DNA from: Alistipes sp.
GTDB taxonomy: Bacteria > Bacteroidota > Bacteroidia > Bacteroidales > Rikenellaceae
DNA length: 64,000 nucleotides
Direction: 5' to 3'
Assembly: GCA_020026395.1 (NCBI GenBank)
Contig: JAHHQM010000008.1
Span: 21,747-85,746, forward strand
The notes under the pieces: generated by a model
Databases searched by the model: none
What the model saw: the letters and a program-made list of their open reading frames with translations, nothing else
Told to the model about the DNA's origin: nothing
Shown here: piece after piece, positions 51,466 to 60,453 of the stretch
Layout: every line of letters starts with the position of its first letter
How positions within the stretch are numbered: position 1 is the first letter of the stretch
Made by a program: the position numbers and the translations under genes

Positions 51466-52941
51466 TTATCTTCTTTTGAGTGCCGAGCGGATCAGGGCGC
51501 CGACGTCGATGTGTTCACGACGGATGAGGTAGCCCAGATAACCCGCAAATGCCAGCAGATTAAACGAATAACCGAGAAAAACATTGTCCGTGCAGCGTCC
51601 CGTGAACTCGCAGACGTAGAACAAGCCGAGTGCCACGACGACATATTCGCCCATTCGTTTCCAGGCGTAGGGCGTGGGGAAGTAGCGGCGGTTCAGCCAC
51701 CAGCTGACAGCGACCATGGCGGTTTCGCTCGCCAGACGTGTCCAGGCCGCACCGAAGTAGCCGAACAGCGGGATCAGAATCCAACCCGCCACAAACATGG
51801 CCACAAGACCGCAACCCGTCACCACGATGGCCAGCGAGGTGCGCTCTTCCCTCTTGTACCAGAACGAGAGGTTGAGCCATACGCCCGCCAGGATGTTCGC
51901 ACCGAGCACCACGGGCAGGATGTAGATGCCTTCGCGGAAGTTGCGTCCGACGATCAGTGCGAAAAGATCGCGGAAGAGGGCAATGCCCAGGAAGATGACC
52001 ATCGAGGCCATCACGTAGTATTTCAGGGCGGCGGCATTCATCTCCACGAAGTCGCTTTTCTTGAAATTCGACAGGAAGAAGGGTTCGGCCGCCAGACGGT
52101 ACATCTGGTAGAACAACATCATCACCACGGCGATCTTGGTGATTGCGCCGTAGATACCCAGCTGCGCCATCGGGTCGCTACAGTCGGGGATGAGGTATTT
52201 GATCAGTTGTCGGTCGAGGAATTCGTTGGCCGTGCCTGCCAATCCGCCGATCAGAAGCGGCATCGAGTAGACCAGAATGCGTCCCAACAGACGGCGGTCA
52301 ATATGCGGAACGACGTGGTCGGTCGTGCGCAGAATCACGAGGAAGGTCACCACGCTGGCGATCAGGTTGGCGACAAAGACCCAACCCACGCCGAAATCCG
52401 AGTTGTACAATCCCACGCATCCGAATGCGATGGCGATGCCTACGTTCATGAGGACGTTGAGCGTCTTGATGCCCACGAAGGTTTGGGCGCGACCCTGCTC
52501 CCTGAGGCGCGAAAAGGGGATACACCCCGCCACATCGAACAGGATGATCAGTCCGACGAGCACGACATACATCGGGTGGGGCACATAGGCCTCGCCCATG
52601 ACGGCGGAGAGGGGTTTGCGGAACAGGATGACCGCCACCGCAAAGATCAGTGCGGCCAGCGAAGTGATGCCCCACGTTGTGGCAAAGAGTTTGCGCTTTG
52701 CCACAACGACGTCGCCACCCGCCTCGTCGGCCTTTGCCGAAAAGCGGAAATAACTCGACTCCATACCCATTGTCAGAAGGGTCAGAGCCAGAGGCACCAG
52801 CGCGTAGACATCGGTGACGATTCCGTACACCCCCTGCTCGAAAATACGGGTATAGTAGGGCGTGAGCAGATAGCTCAGGAAGCGGACCACGATGGTGCTG
52901 ATGCCGTAGATGGCGGTTTGTTTGGCTAATTTTTCGAGCAT
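51466..52941 (-). CDS. polysaccharide/lipid flippase (MATE/Wzx-like)
   Basis: 491 residues with about 12-14 hydrophobic segments. The N-terminus KQTAIYGISTIVVRFLSYLL followed by TPYYTRIFEQGVYGIV is typical of Wzx-type flippases, which move lipid-linked oligosaccharides across the inner membrane. No glycosyltransferase cluster flanks it, so it may serve a general envelope glycan or peptidoglycan lipid. It is the first of three minus-strand genes (flippase, holB, folK) with gaps of 4 bp; a minus-strand TATATTTG at 52959-52966 is a likely -7 box. Confidence 0.85.
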   Translation of the reverse strand: MLEKLAKQTAIYGISTIVVRFLSYLLTPYYTRIFEQGVYGIVTDVYALVPLALTLLTMGMESSYFRFSAKADEAGGDVVVAKRKLFATTWGITSLAALIFAVAVILFRKPLSAVMGEAYVPHPMYVVLVGLIILFDVAGCIPFSRLREQGRAQTFVGIKTLNVLMNVGIAIAFGCVGLYNSDFGVGWVFVANLIASVVTFLVILRTTDHVVPHIDRRLLGRILVYSMPLLIGGLAGTANEFLDRQLIKYLIPDCSDPMAQLGIYGAITKIAVVMMLFYQMYRLAAEPFFLSNFKKSDFVEMNAAALKYYVMASMVIFLGIALFRDLFALIVGRNFREGIYILPVVLGANILAGVWLNLSFWYKREERTSLAIVVTGCGLVAMFVAGWILIPLFGYFGAAWTRLASETAMVAVSWWLNRRYFPTPYAWKRMGEYVVVALGLFYVCEFTGRCTDNVFLGYSFNLLAFAGYLGYLIRREHIDVGALIRSALKRR

Positions 52942-53208
52942 ATATATAGTATAACTCGCAAATATAGGAATTTTTGACGATAAAAGTCCCTTTTATCCGA
53001 GGATTTCTTCCGTGGTGTGTTTTGCGGGGCTTTTTTCGCGAAAAAATATTTTTGAAAGGATAAAATGAAAATAAAAACGAAAAAAAATATAGAAGATTGC
53101 GAAAAAAAATATATATTTGCCTTTGTCGCTTTAGATGAAAATATTTAAAAACGACAAAAAATCGTAAAAATATTAATAAAACCAAATACCAACCCTAAAT
53201 TAAAACCT

Positions 53209-55575
53209 ATGAAAAAATTAGCTTATTTGATGCTTTCGTTGCTTTGTGTAGGCTTTATCGCCTCGTGTAGCGACGATGATGAAGTTGTGCCCCCCACACC
53301 CCCGACACCTCCGACTCCCGGAGAAATTGACGGTGTGATTACCGTGAACGGTGAGACCGACCTGGTGTTCAACGCCGAGGCAGGTTCGAAGACCGTAGCG
53401 TTCAATTCGAATATGGCTTGGACGGCCGTAATCGAGAAGGCCGATTGGCTGAGCGTAGATCCTGCATCGGGCGAAGCAGGTGACATCAAACTGACGGTAA
53501 AAGCTGCCGCCAACGAAACAACCGAAGCACGTGAGGGTCAAATCGTGCTGAAGACCGACGATAACAAGGGTGTGCAGACCATCAAGGTTTCGCAGGTTCA
53601 GAAGGACGCCCTGGTTGTTGCCAAGTCGAACTACGAGATCGGCTCGGAAGGCGGTGAGATCGTCATCAAGGTCGGTCACAACGTCGATTTCGACATGACG
53701 ATCGATGCCGACTGGATTTCGCAGAAGGGTTCGCGTGCCTATGTTGAAGAGGATCTGACGTTTGTGGTTGCCGCTTACGAAGGTGAGTCGGACCGCGTCG
53801 GCAAGATCACCTTCACCTCGAAGGACGGTAAGATGAAGCAGGTCGTTAAGGTTACGCAGGAGCGTAAATACGAAGAGCCTACCATCGTGGTTGCACCGAG
53901 CGAATACACCGTATCGGGTGACGGCCAGGAGCTGACCCTGAAGGTTGTTCACAACGTAGAGTTCGACGTGAACATCAATTGCGACTGGATCACCCGCAAG
54001 GAAGATCCCGCAACCCGCGCATTGGCCGAGAAGGAGATTACCTTCGTAATCGCTCCCAACACCACCGGTGATCCCCGTGATGCACAGATGGTATTCGTAT
54101 GCCGCGGTAACCCCGCCCTCAAGCAGGAAGTGATGATCCACCAGGAGGCAAACATCGCCCTTGATTGCCCGCAGCAGGTGAACATCTCGCACGAGGAGCA
54201 GGAATTCTCGATCAAACTGCAGCACAATGTGGATTTCGACGTTGCCATCGATTGCAACTGGATTCAGCGCATTATCACCCGCGGTATTACCGAGACCGAG
54301 GTTCGTTTCAAGGCTGAGGCCAACTACGAGCCCGACAACGCCGATCGTCAGGCACGCATTACGTTCATTGCCAAGGAAAGCGGTCGCAAACACGAGGTAC
54401 TCGTCGTACAGAACGGTATGCCGGGTATGTTCATCGATCAGACCAAGTACACCGCACTGCATAGCGGTGATGAGATCTGGATTGCCGTTCGTCATAACTT
54501 CAAGTTGCTGATCGAGACCGATTGCAACTGGATCCATCAGCGTGAGCCGAAAGATCCGACCCGTGCCATGGAGGAGACGAAGTACGGTTTCAAGATCGAT
54601 CCCAACGATAAGGCTCAGGAACGTGTAGGTCACATCACCTTCTCGTCGTACGACGGCTTTATGAGCAAGACCGTTAAGGTTACTCAGGAGGCTGCTCCCG
54701 ATGCTTCGAAGTCTGTTGAGGTTTCGCCCGTGCCGATGCCCGCATTCGCTGCCGAGGGTGCTACCCAGAGACTGCACGTGAAACTGCTCGTAGGCGGTAT
54801 GAACGTCTTGAAGTATGCTCTGGTCGGTGACGACTCGCACACGCACTTCGACGAGCCCGTTATGGATTGGATAAACTACAACCTCGAGGGTGATATCGTC
54901 CTCACTTCGCTGCCCAACAAGACCGGTCAGGAGATCACGGGTATCAGCGTTGAGGTTTGGGCAGAGCATATGTTCGAGCACACGCAGGTCGGTGATAAGG
55001 TGATCGTTCCGCTGACGATCCTTGCAGGTAACGGTGGAACGCCCGATCCTACGCCCGATCCCGATCCCACGCCCGACCCCGGTCAGACGGCAGGTGCTTT
55101 CAAGCTTGTTACTCCCGGTTATCAGTTGCAGATCGGTGACGAGGTGGTAATCACCAGCCCCGACAACACCATGTGCTACGATTGCTACGAGGATATCTTC
55201 GGTCCTAACAGCTCGCGTTCGCCCATCACCGTAACCAACGGTGAGATCACCGACGCTCCCTATTCTTTGACGGTTGTTGAAGGTGATGCCGCTCACGCCG
55301 GATTTGTTTGCCTGACCGACAAGAAGGGTTACTTCTTCGTAATCCGTTCGAACGGCGGTATGGCCGGTGTCGAGGATTCGATACCGACGAACTGGGCTGC
55401 CGACGGTGCTTACCTGAAACTCGATGAGAAGGGTAAGTTGTACGGTGCTCGTATGGAGGGTACCCACTACCTGGGTTACAACCCCGATATGAGTGCAGGT
55501 ATGGGTAACTTCGCTTGCGTAGCTCCCGATGATCCCAACCTGGCTAACATTTATGTAAGATCGAAAGCGAAATAA
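53209..55575 (+). CDS. large multi-BACON-domain surface lipoprotein
   Basis: 788 residues. The lipobox is FIASC (residues about 16-20), followed by an acidic patch (SDDDEVV) and a Pro/Thr linker. At least five BACON-like repeats of about 90 residues follow, each with NVDFDM or similar, DWI, and a closing VKVTQ-type strand (VDFDMTIDADWI, VEFDVNINCDWI, VDFDVAIDCNWI). A PDPTPDPDPTPDPG linker then leads to a C-terminal beta domain with MCYDCYEDIFG. BACON domains bind glycans or mucin in other proteins. T-rich codons suggest strong expression. No SusC/SusD pair is adjacent. Confidence 0.85.
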   Translation: MKKLAYLMLSLLCVGFIASCSDDDEVVPPTPPTPPTPGEIDGVITVNGETDLVFNAEAGSKTVAFNSNMAWTAVIEKADWLSVDPASGEAGDIKLTVKAAANETTEAREGQIVLKTDDNKGVQTIKVSQVQKDALVVAKSNYEIGSEGGEIVIKVGHNVDFDMTIDADWISQKGSRAYVEEDLTFVVAAYEGESDRVGKITFTSKDGKMKQVVKVTQERKYEEPTIVVAPSEYTVSGDGQELTLKVVHNVEFDVNINCDWITRKEDPATRALAEKEITFVIAPNTTGDPRDAQMVFVCRGNPALKQEVMIHQEANIALDCPQQVNISHEEQEFSIKLQHNVDFDVAIDCNWIQRIITRGITETEVRFKAEANYEPDNADRQARITFIAKESGRKHEVLVVQNGMPGMFIDQTKYTALHSGDEIWIAVRHNFKLLIETDCNWIHQREPKDPTRAMEETKYGFKIDPNDKAQERVGHITFSSYDGFMSKTVKVTQEAAPDASKSVEVSPVPMPAFAAEGATQRLHVKLLVGGMNVLKYALVGDDSHTHFDEPVMDWINYNLEGDIVLTSLPNKTGQEITGISVEVWAEHMFEHTQVGDKVIVPLTILAGNGGTPDPTPDPDPTPDPGQTAGAFKLVTPGYQLQIGDEVVITSPDNTMCYDCYEDIFGPNSSRSPITVTNGEITDAPYSLTVVEGDAAHAGFVCLTDKKGYFFVIRSNGGMAGVEDSIPTNWAADGAYLKLDEKGKLYGARMEGTHYLGYNPDMSAGMGNFACVAPDDPNLANIYVRSKAK
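54771..54784. other. weak parS-like sequence
   Basis: ACTGCACGTGAAAC keeps the CACGTG centre and one arm but differs from the parS consensus at two fixed positions. It lies in the BACON gene and is listed only because of the other parS-like sites. Confidence 0.2.
55041..55080 (+). repeat. hexanucleotide-type repeat encoding a PDP linker
   Basis: CCCGATCC-type units encode the PDPTPDPDPTPDPG linker between the BACON array and the C-terminal domain. The unit is close to the complement of the repeat at 48785-48839. Confidence 0.65.
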
Positions 55576-55591
55576 ATTTTTCGGATTCAGT

Positions 55592-55628
55592 AAAGGAGGC
55601 GGTCGCATCGGTGACCGCCTCCTTTTTT
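55592..55628 (+). terminator. terminator after the BACON gene
   Basis: AAAGGAGGCGGTC pairs perfectly with GACCGCCTCCTTT around a 7-nt loop, followed by more T residues. The remaining spacer to 55881 contains an imperfect hairpin at about 55710-55739 and nothing else recognisable. Confidence 0.88.
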
Positions 55629-55881
55629 TGTGCCCTGATTGCGCCTTGATAAATGTCGTATTTTGCACCCCTTTTGCCGAGCTGTAATTAGGCCGAAAAG
55701 AAATAAAATCGGCAATTCACCATTGGATGAACTGCCGAATAATCAATTTATTGCGGAAATATTGAAGACGGAATTTTTACCCGTATTTCTTGACTGAAAT
55801 TGGGACGAAAATTCCTGAAAAATTCTCGAAAAAACGGCGGAAAAATCGGGAAAATTTCCTTGAGTTTTCCGCCCGAAAATC

Positions 55882-56517
55882 CTATTTTAGAAGTCCTTCG
55901 CGACGGAACGAATAGTCGCCTTCGCGCGAGATGATGACGTGATCCGGAAGGCGGATGTCGAACAGGGCGGCGGCCTGACGGACGCGTTCGGTCATCGTGA
56001 TGTCCTGCTGACTCGGCAGGGCGGCACCCGACGGATGGTTGTGGACGAGGACGATTTGCGCGGCCAAAAGTTCCAGGGCGCGTTTGATAATCAGTCGGTG
56101 ATCGACCACCGTGGCCTGCACACCGCCCTGACTGACGCGCATACGGTCGATTATACGGTTCGAAGAGGTCAGAAACAACGCCCAGCACTCCTCGTGGGAT
56201 AAACCCGCCAATTGGGGCTTAAAAATGCGTACAATGTCCTGCGTGCCGTTGATGGTGTCGGCTTGTTTGGCTTTTTCGACCGCCACGCGCCGTCCCAATT
56301 CGAGGGCGGCCTCCAGAACGATGGCCCGGCGGAGTCCCATACCGCCCACCATACGCAGCCGCGGCGTTCCCTTGTCGGCCAGTTTGCCGAGTGCGCCGTG
56401 ACACTCCGCGAGGAGGGCATCGGCAAGCGTCTCGTCATCCAGAAGGAGCGTCAGCAGTTCCCGATTTGAGAGGGCTTCGGCGCCGCGATTGGCGAGTTTG
56501 CTGATCAGAAGATTCAT
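55882..56517 (-). CDS. radC: RadC/JAB-domain DNA-associated protein
   Basis: 211 residues. A short N-terminal helix-hairpin-helix-like part (GAEALSNRELLTLLLDDETL) precedes the MPN/JAB-type metal motif VLVHNHPSGAALPSQQDIT (HxHxxxxxxxxxxD). RadC is widespread; the old radiation-repair role is disputed, and links to replication-fork recombination and natural transformation have been suggested. The gene is monocistronic. Confidence 0.92.
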   Translation of the reverse strand: MNLLISKLANRGAEALSNRELLTLLLDDETLADALLAECHGALGKLADKGTPRLRMVGGMGLRRAIVLEAALELGRRVAVEKAKQADTINGTQDIVRIFKPQLAGLSHEECWALFLTSSNRIIDRMRVSQGGVQATVVDHRLIIKRALELLAAQIVLVHNHPSGAALPSQQDITMTERVRQAAALFDIRLPDHVIISREGDYSFRREGLLK

Positions 56518-57022
56518 GTTCGGGGTTGTTGGTTTTCCGTAAATTTACGAAAAAAGTTCCGATAAATCCCGCCTTCGTCCACGAAAAAAGGGAAACAACC
56601 CGTAAGTTGTTTCCCTTTGTGTCGTTGGAAGTGGTGGAGCGGCGTGTTCTGCGGCGGAATTTGCCCGATAAAAGCGGATTGCGCGGTTCGTAGAACGCCG
56701 TTTGTGGCGGGAATGTTTCCGTGTCGCGGTAGTTGTCCTGCAATGTGGTTGCAGAGAAATATCCTGTTGCGGATTGCGGGCGGGGTGTCCTTTCCTGCCC
56801 CTTTGCGGGCACTTTTTGCAACCTGCCTCTTGCTCGGCTTGCCCTTTCCCAACCTCTCTCGGCCTTGCTTTTTGTCCTGCCTTCCGTTCGTTCTCTTTCC
56901 GTCAGGCTTTTTCGTGCTCCTTTTCTCCGTGCCCCTCTCCGTCCAAACTTTTCCTGTCCGGTCTTCGGGACGCCTTAAGAAAACTTCCTTTTTTGCCTCT
57001 TAGCTCTTGATTTCCGTACCCT
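56518..57022. other. 505-bp gene-free spacer between radC and rnc
   Basis: No convincing gene is seen. It contains a hairpin at 56584-56619 (AAAGGGAAACAAC with GTTGTTTCCCTTT, a likely terminator) and, from about 56760 to 57000, a C- and T-rich stretch of low purine content on the plus strand. Open frames there encode low-complexity Pro/Leu/Phe/Cys-rich peptides and lack family features. Confidence 0.55.
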
Positions 57023-57796
57023 TTAGCGGGCGATGCGATCCATCTTGTCGAGGATGTCGGCGCAGGCCTCGTCGCTGAAGTGTCCCGCTACGGACTGGGC
57101 GGCTTGCTGCTCGGCGATCTTCTTCGAATCGCCCGTGCCGCGTCCCGTCTCCATGCCGTCGATCAGCACCGTCGATACAAACACGGGATGTACGGCCGAA
57201 TAACCCTTGTCGTGCTCCGTGCGGAATTCGATGTGGTGGTGGTTCTTCTGACACCATTCGATCAGACGACTCTTGTAGTCCGTCTCGGAGTGGGTCAGAT
57301 TGTCCAGATTGAGGTGCTCGTAGTAGAGCTTGTTGATCAACAGTCGGTTGACAAACTCATACCCCTGATCCAGATACACGGCACCCATCATCGCTTCGAA
57401 GGCATCGCCGTAGATGTGTTTCTGGGTCACGGTGGCCGCCGAATTGGAAATCACATATTTGTCCAGACCCAGCTCCACGGCCAGCGCATTGAGCGACTGC
57501 CGCGAGACGATTCTGGAGCGCATTTGCGTCAAAAAGCCCTCATCACGGTCGGAATATTCGATGAACAAGTAGTCGGAAGTGACGGTTTCGATCACGGCAT
57601 CGCCCAGAAATTCGAGGCGTTCGTTGTTGATCGTTCTGCCGTCTTCCAAAACTAAAGAAGCTGACTTGTGAATCAAAGCCAGCTTGTATAGTTCGATGTT
57701 ATGCGGAATGAATCCGAACATATCATCGACAATCTTGTAATAATCGCGATCCTGACCGTAGTTTCTTTTAATGGGGCGTAATAGAAAATCCCACAT
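57023..57796 (-). CDS. rnc: ribonuclease III
   Basis: 257 residues. The signature NERLEFLGDAVIE carries the catalytic acidic residues, with a second set in YGDAFEAMMGAVYLDQGYEF. A C-terminal double-stranded RNA-binding domain follows (DYKSRLIEWCQKNHHHIEF to KKIAEQQAAQSV). It processes rRNA and other duplex RNAs. It is the last gene of the acpP-fabF-rnc operon, 18 bp after fabF. Confidence 0.95.
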   Translation of the reverse strand: MWDFLLRPIKRNYGQDRDYYKIVDDMFGFIPHNIELYKLALIHKSASLVLEDGRTINNERLEFLGDAVIETVTSDYLFIEYSDRDEGFLTQMRSRIVSRQSLNALAVELGLDKYVISNSAATVTQKHIYGDAFEAMMGAVYLDQGYEFVNRLLINKLYYEHLNLDNLTHSETDYKSRLIEWCQKNHHHIEFRTEHDKGYSAVHPVFVSTVLIDGMETGRGTGDSKKIAEQQAAQSVAGHFSDEACADILDKMDRIAR

Positions 57797-57814
57797 CAGA
57801 TCGTGATAATTTTT

Positions 57815-59071
57815 TTAGTATTTGCGGAAAATGACCGTTGCGTTGTGTCCGCCGAATCCGAACGTATTGCTCAGTGCATATTCCACGTCGCGTTTCTGGG
57901 CTTTACCCAGCGTCAGGTTCAGTTTCGAATCGATTTCGGGGTCGAGATTCTCGCAGTTGATGGTCGGGGGAACCGTGCCGTGGGTGAGTGCGAAGACGCA
58001 GGCGATTGCCTCTACGGCTCCGGCTGCACCGAGCAGGTGTCCGGTCATCGATTTGGTCGAAGAGATGTTTACATCGTATACCTTTTCACCCCACAACTCC
58101 TTGATGGCCTTCAGTTCGGGAATGTCACCTGCGGGAGTCGAAGTGCCGTGTACGTTGATGTAGTCGATGTCTTCGGGATTGATTTTTGCATCTTTCAATG
58201 CGTCGCGCATCGATTTGATGGCACCCTTTCCTTCGGGATGGGGCGCGGTGAAGTGGTAGGCATCGGCCGATGCACCGCCACCTACGATCTCGCAATAGAT
58301 CTTGGCACCACGGGCTTTGGCGTGCTCGAGTTCCTCAAGCACCAAGGCTCCGGCACCCTCACCGATTACGAAACCGTCGCGATCCTTATCGAAGGGGCGC
58401 GAAGCATGCTGGGGATCGTCGTTGCGGGTCGAAAGTGCCTTCATGGCGTTGAAACCGCCCACCGAAGGTTCGTTGACACCTGCCTCCGAACCACCTGCGA
58501 CTATCATGTCGGCCTTTCCGTAGCGGATGGCGTCGAATGCGTCGATCAGGCCGTGGTTCGACGACGAGCAAGCCGATACACAGCAATAGTTGGGACCCAT
58601 GAAACCGTACTTCATGGCGATGAAGCCGGCTGCAATATCCGAGATCATGCGGGGGATAAAGAATGGGCTGAACCGAGGCGTTTTATCATCCTCGGCAAAG
58701 CCCACACATTCATCGAAGAAGGATTTGAGTCCTCCGATACCCGAGCTCCAGATCACACCCACCTGTTCCTTATCGATCTTTTCGAGGTCGATATTGGCGT
58801 CATCGACGGCCTGCTCGGCTGCGATGAGGGCATACTGGGTAAAGAGGTCGTATTTGCGTACGTCCTTGCGATCGAAGTATTTACTCGGATCGTAGTTCTT
58901 GACTTCACAAGCGATTTGGGTTTTGAATTTTTCGGTATCGAAGTGTGTAATGGCACAGCCTCCGCTGACTCCATTCTCCAAATTTGTGAAAAACTCTTCA
59001 ATATTGTTGCCAATCGGATTGATGGTACCGATGCCGGTTACAACTACTCTTCTTTCAGTCATATTACTCAA
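57815..59071 (-). CDS. fabF: 3-oxoacyl-ACP synthase II
   Basis: 418 residues. The Cys-His-His triad is visible: Cys in CCVSACSSSNHGLIDAF, His in INVHGTSTPAGDI and His in SMTGHLLGAAGAVEAI. GFGGHNATVIFRKY closes the protein. It condenses malonyl-ACP with acyl-ACP in fatty acid elongation. It starts 34 bp after acpP; the alternative ATG three codons later is possible. Confidence 0.95.
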   Translation of the reverse strand: MSNMTERRVVVTGIGTINPIGNNIEEFFTNLENGVSGGCAITHFDTEKFKTQIACEVKNYDPSKYFDRKDVRKYDLFTQYALIAAEQAVDDANIDLEKIDKEQVGVIWSSGIGGLKSFFDECVGFAEDDKTPRFSPFFIPRMISDIAAGFIAMKYGFMGPNYCCVSACSSSNHGLIDAFDAIRYGKADMIVAGGSEAGVNEPSVGGFNAMKALSTRNDDPQHASRPFDKDRDGFVIGEGAGALVLEELEHAKARGAKIYCEIVGGGASADAYHFTAPHPEGKGAIKSMRDALKDAKINPEDIDYINVHGTSTPAGDIPELKAIKELWGEKVYDVNISSTKSMTGHLLGAAGAVEAIACVFALTHGTVPPTINCENLDPEIDSKLNLTLGKAQKRDVEYALSNTFGFGGHNATVIFRKY

Positions 59072-59105
59072 AACTTAAATTCGATTGTGAAAAAATCAAG
59101 ATTAA

Positions 59106-59342
59106 TTATTTCTTGTGCTCCTCGATATATTTGATAGCGTCACCAACGGTGCCGATCTTCTCAGCATCCTCATCGGGGATGGTGATATCGAAAGCCTTCT
59201 CAAATTCCATGATCAGCTCTACGGTGTCGAGCGAGTCTGCGCCCAAGTGGTTGGTGAAGCTGGCTTCGGGTACTACTTCCGACTCCTTAACGCCGAGTTT
59301 GTCAACGATAATCTCGACAACTTTAGATTGAACATCTGCCAT
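59106..59342 (-). CDS. acpP: acyl carrier protein
   Basis: 78 residues and strongly acidic. The phosphopantetheine-attachment serine lies in LGADSLDTVELIMEFEKAFD. It carries growing fatty acyl chains and works with FabF, encoded next. It has its own promoter about 100 bp upstream, shared divergently with pepE. Confidence 0.97.
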   Translation of the reverse strand: MADVQSKVVEIIVDKLGVKESEVVPEASFTNHLGADSLDTVELIMEFEKAFDITIPDEDAEKIGTVGDAIKYIEEHKK

Positions 59343-59437
59343 AATCTTAAATTTTTAGTTAAACATGTATTTAAAATAGTTTTGTTCGTCTCTTACAAAT
59401 TTTAAGTGAAAATACTCAAAATCTAAATGGATCTGGG

Positions 59438-59471
59438 CAAAAGTAACACTTTTTTTATTACTTTTGACAAA
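59438..59471 (-). promoter_or_regulatory. promoter for the acpP-fabF-rnc operon
   Basis: On the minus strand TTTG, 22 nt and TACTTTTG fit the Bacteroidetes promoter with a slightly long spacer. A plus-strand TACTTTTG at 59459-59466 overlaps it and may serve pepE. Confidence 0.6.
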
Positions 59472-59548
59472 ACGCCCGAAAAATTTATTATTAATTTTTT
59501 CGACATTTAGCACAATTTGAAGTATAATAACCTATAAACCAAGTAATT

Positions 59549-60253
59549 ATGAAACTTTTAATGATCTCCAATTCGACCAATGCCGGAGAGGAGTATTTGC
59601 GTTACCCGATGCCCGAGATCGGTCGTTTCCTGGAGTGTGTCAAGGAAATCGTTTTCGTGCCTTATGCAGCCGTAACTTATTCTTATGCAGAATACGAGCG
59701 TAGGGTTCAGGCTCGTTTTTCGGAGCTGGGCATCAAGGTTCGTTCGATTCACCGCTCGCCCAATCCCGCCAAAATGATCCGTCAGGCCGAGGCACTCTGC
59801 ATCGGTGGCGGCAATACGTTTGCCCTGTCGAAGAAGATGCAGGAGCAGGGTCTGCTGCCCGTTCTGCTGCGTAAGATCAAGGAGAATACGCCTTATGTCG
59901 GCTGGTCGGCCGGAAGCAACGTCTGCTGCCCGACGATCTGCACGACCAACGATATGCCCATCGTACAGCCCGAGTCGTTCAAGGCCATCGGTGCCATCAA
60001 ATTCCAGATCAACCCTCACTATATGGATGCCAATCCTTCGGGTCACGCCGGAGAGACGCGCGAGCAGCGTATCCTGGAGTATATCCAGGCCAATCCGCGC
60101 CGTTGGGTGGCAGGTCTTCGCGAGGGATGTATGCTCCGCTACGTGGATGACAAGCTGGAGCTGATCGGTAAGAAGCCGATGCGTATCTTCAAGAAGGGTG
60201 TCGAGACCTTCGAGGTACAGCCCGGTGACGATCTTTCGTTCCTGCTCAAATAA
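59549..60253 (+). CDS. pepE: peptidase E (dipeptidase, S51 family)
   Basis: 234 residues. The nucleophile lies in YVGWSAGSNVCCPTICTTND, preceded by ALCIGGGNTFALSKKM. FQINPHYMDANPSGHAGETR holds the catalytic histidine region. It cleaves Asp-Xaa dipeptides in the cytoplasm. It lies alone, divergent from acpP. Confidence 0.92.
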   Translation: MKLLMISNSTNAGEEYLRYPMPEIGRFLECVKEIVFVPYAAVTYSYAEYERRVQARFSELGIKVRSIHRSPNPAKMIRQAEALCIGGGNTFALSKKMQEQGLLPVLLRKIKENTPYVGWSAGSNVCCPTICTTNDMPIVQPESFKAIGAIKFQINPHYMDANPSGHAGETREQRILEYIQANPRRWVAGLREGCMLRYVDDKLELIGKKPMRIFKKGVETFEVQPGDDLSFLLK

Positions 60254-60323
60254 AAGGATTCCATTCTATAATATAAGTCGCGGCCTTGTGCCGCGGCTTA
60301 TTTCTGAAAAAAGAGAACCATAA

Positions 60324-60449
60324 AAAGAAACGATTAAAGCTGAAACAGAGCAGCTCAACGTAAGCAAGGCACGAAAAGAAGCCGCCATCGAGGTCGCTTA
60401 AGTGGCCGGAGAGGGCGTTAAAGGTTTTTGGAAGGGAGTTTATTTCTGA
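60324..60449 (+). pseudogene. decayed reading-frame remnant
   Basis: In one frame the sequence reads KETIKAETEQLNVSKARKEA, then AIEVA, a TAA at 60399-60401, and continues in the same frame VAGEGVKGFWKGVYF up to a TGA at 60447. The coiled-coil-like and Gly-rich text looks coding but has no start and an internal stop. It may be the 3' end of a lost gene. I do not recognise the parent. Confidence 0.35.
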
Positions 60450-60453
60450 TCTT

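Noticed and set aside
51442..52929. A 495-codon plus-strand frame opposite the flippase
   Set aside because: It is extremely rich in His, Asp and Gln, as expected from the complement of a membrane protein gene, and matches no family.
53218..55668. An 816-codon open frame antisense to the BACON gene
   Set aside because: It mirrors the BACON codons on the opposite strand, has no signal peptide or known domain, and the plus-strand gene has a lipobox, repeats and terminator.
55748..56188. A 146-codon minus-strand frame past the radC stop
   Set aside because: Most of it overlaps radC out of frame; the unique part is a low-complexity Phe/Arg/Pro string in an AT-rich spacer.
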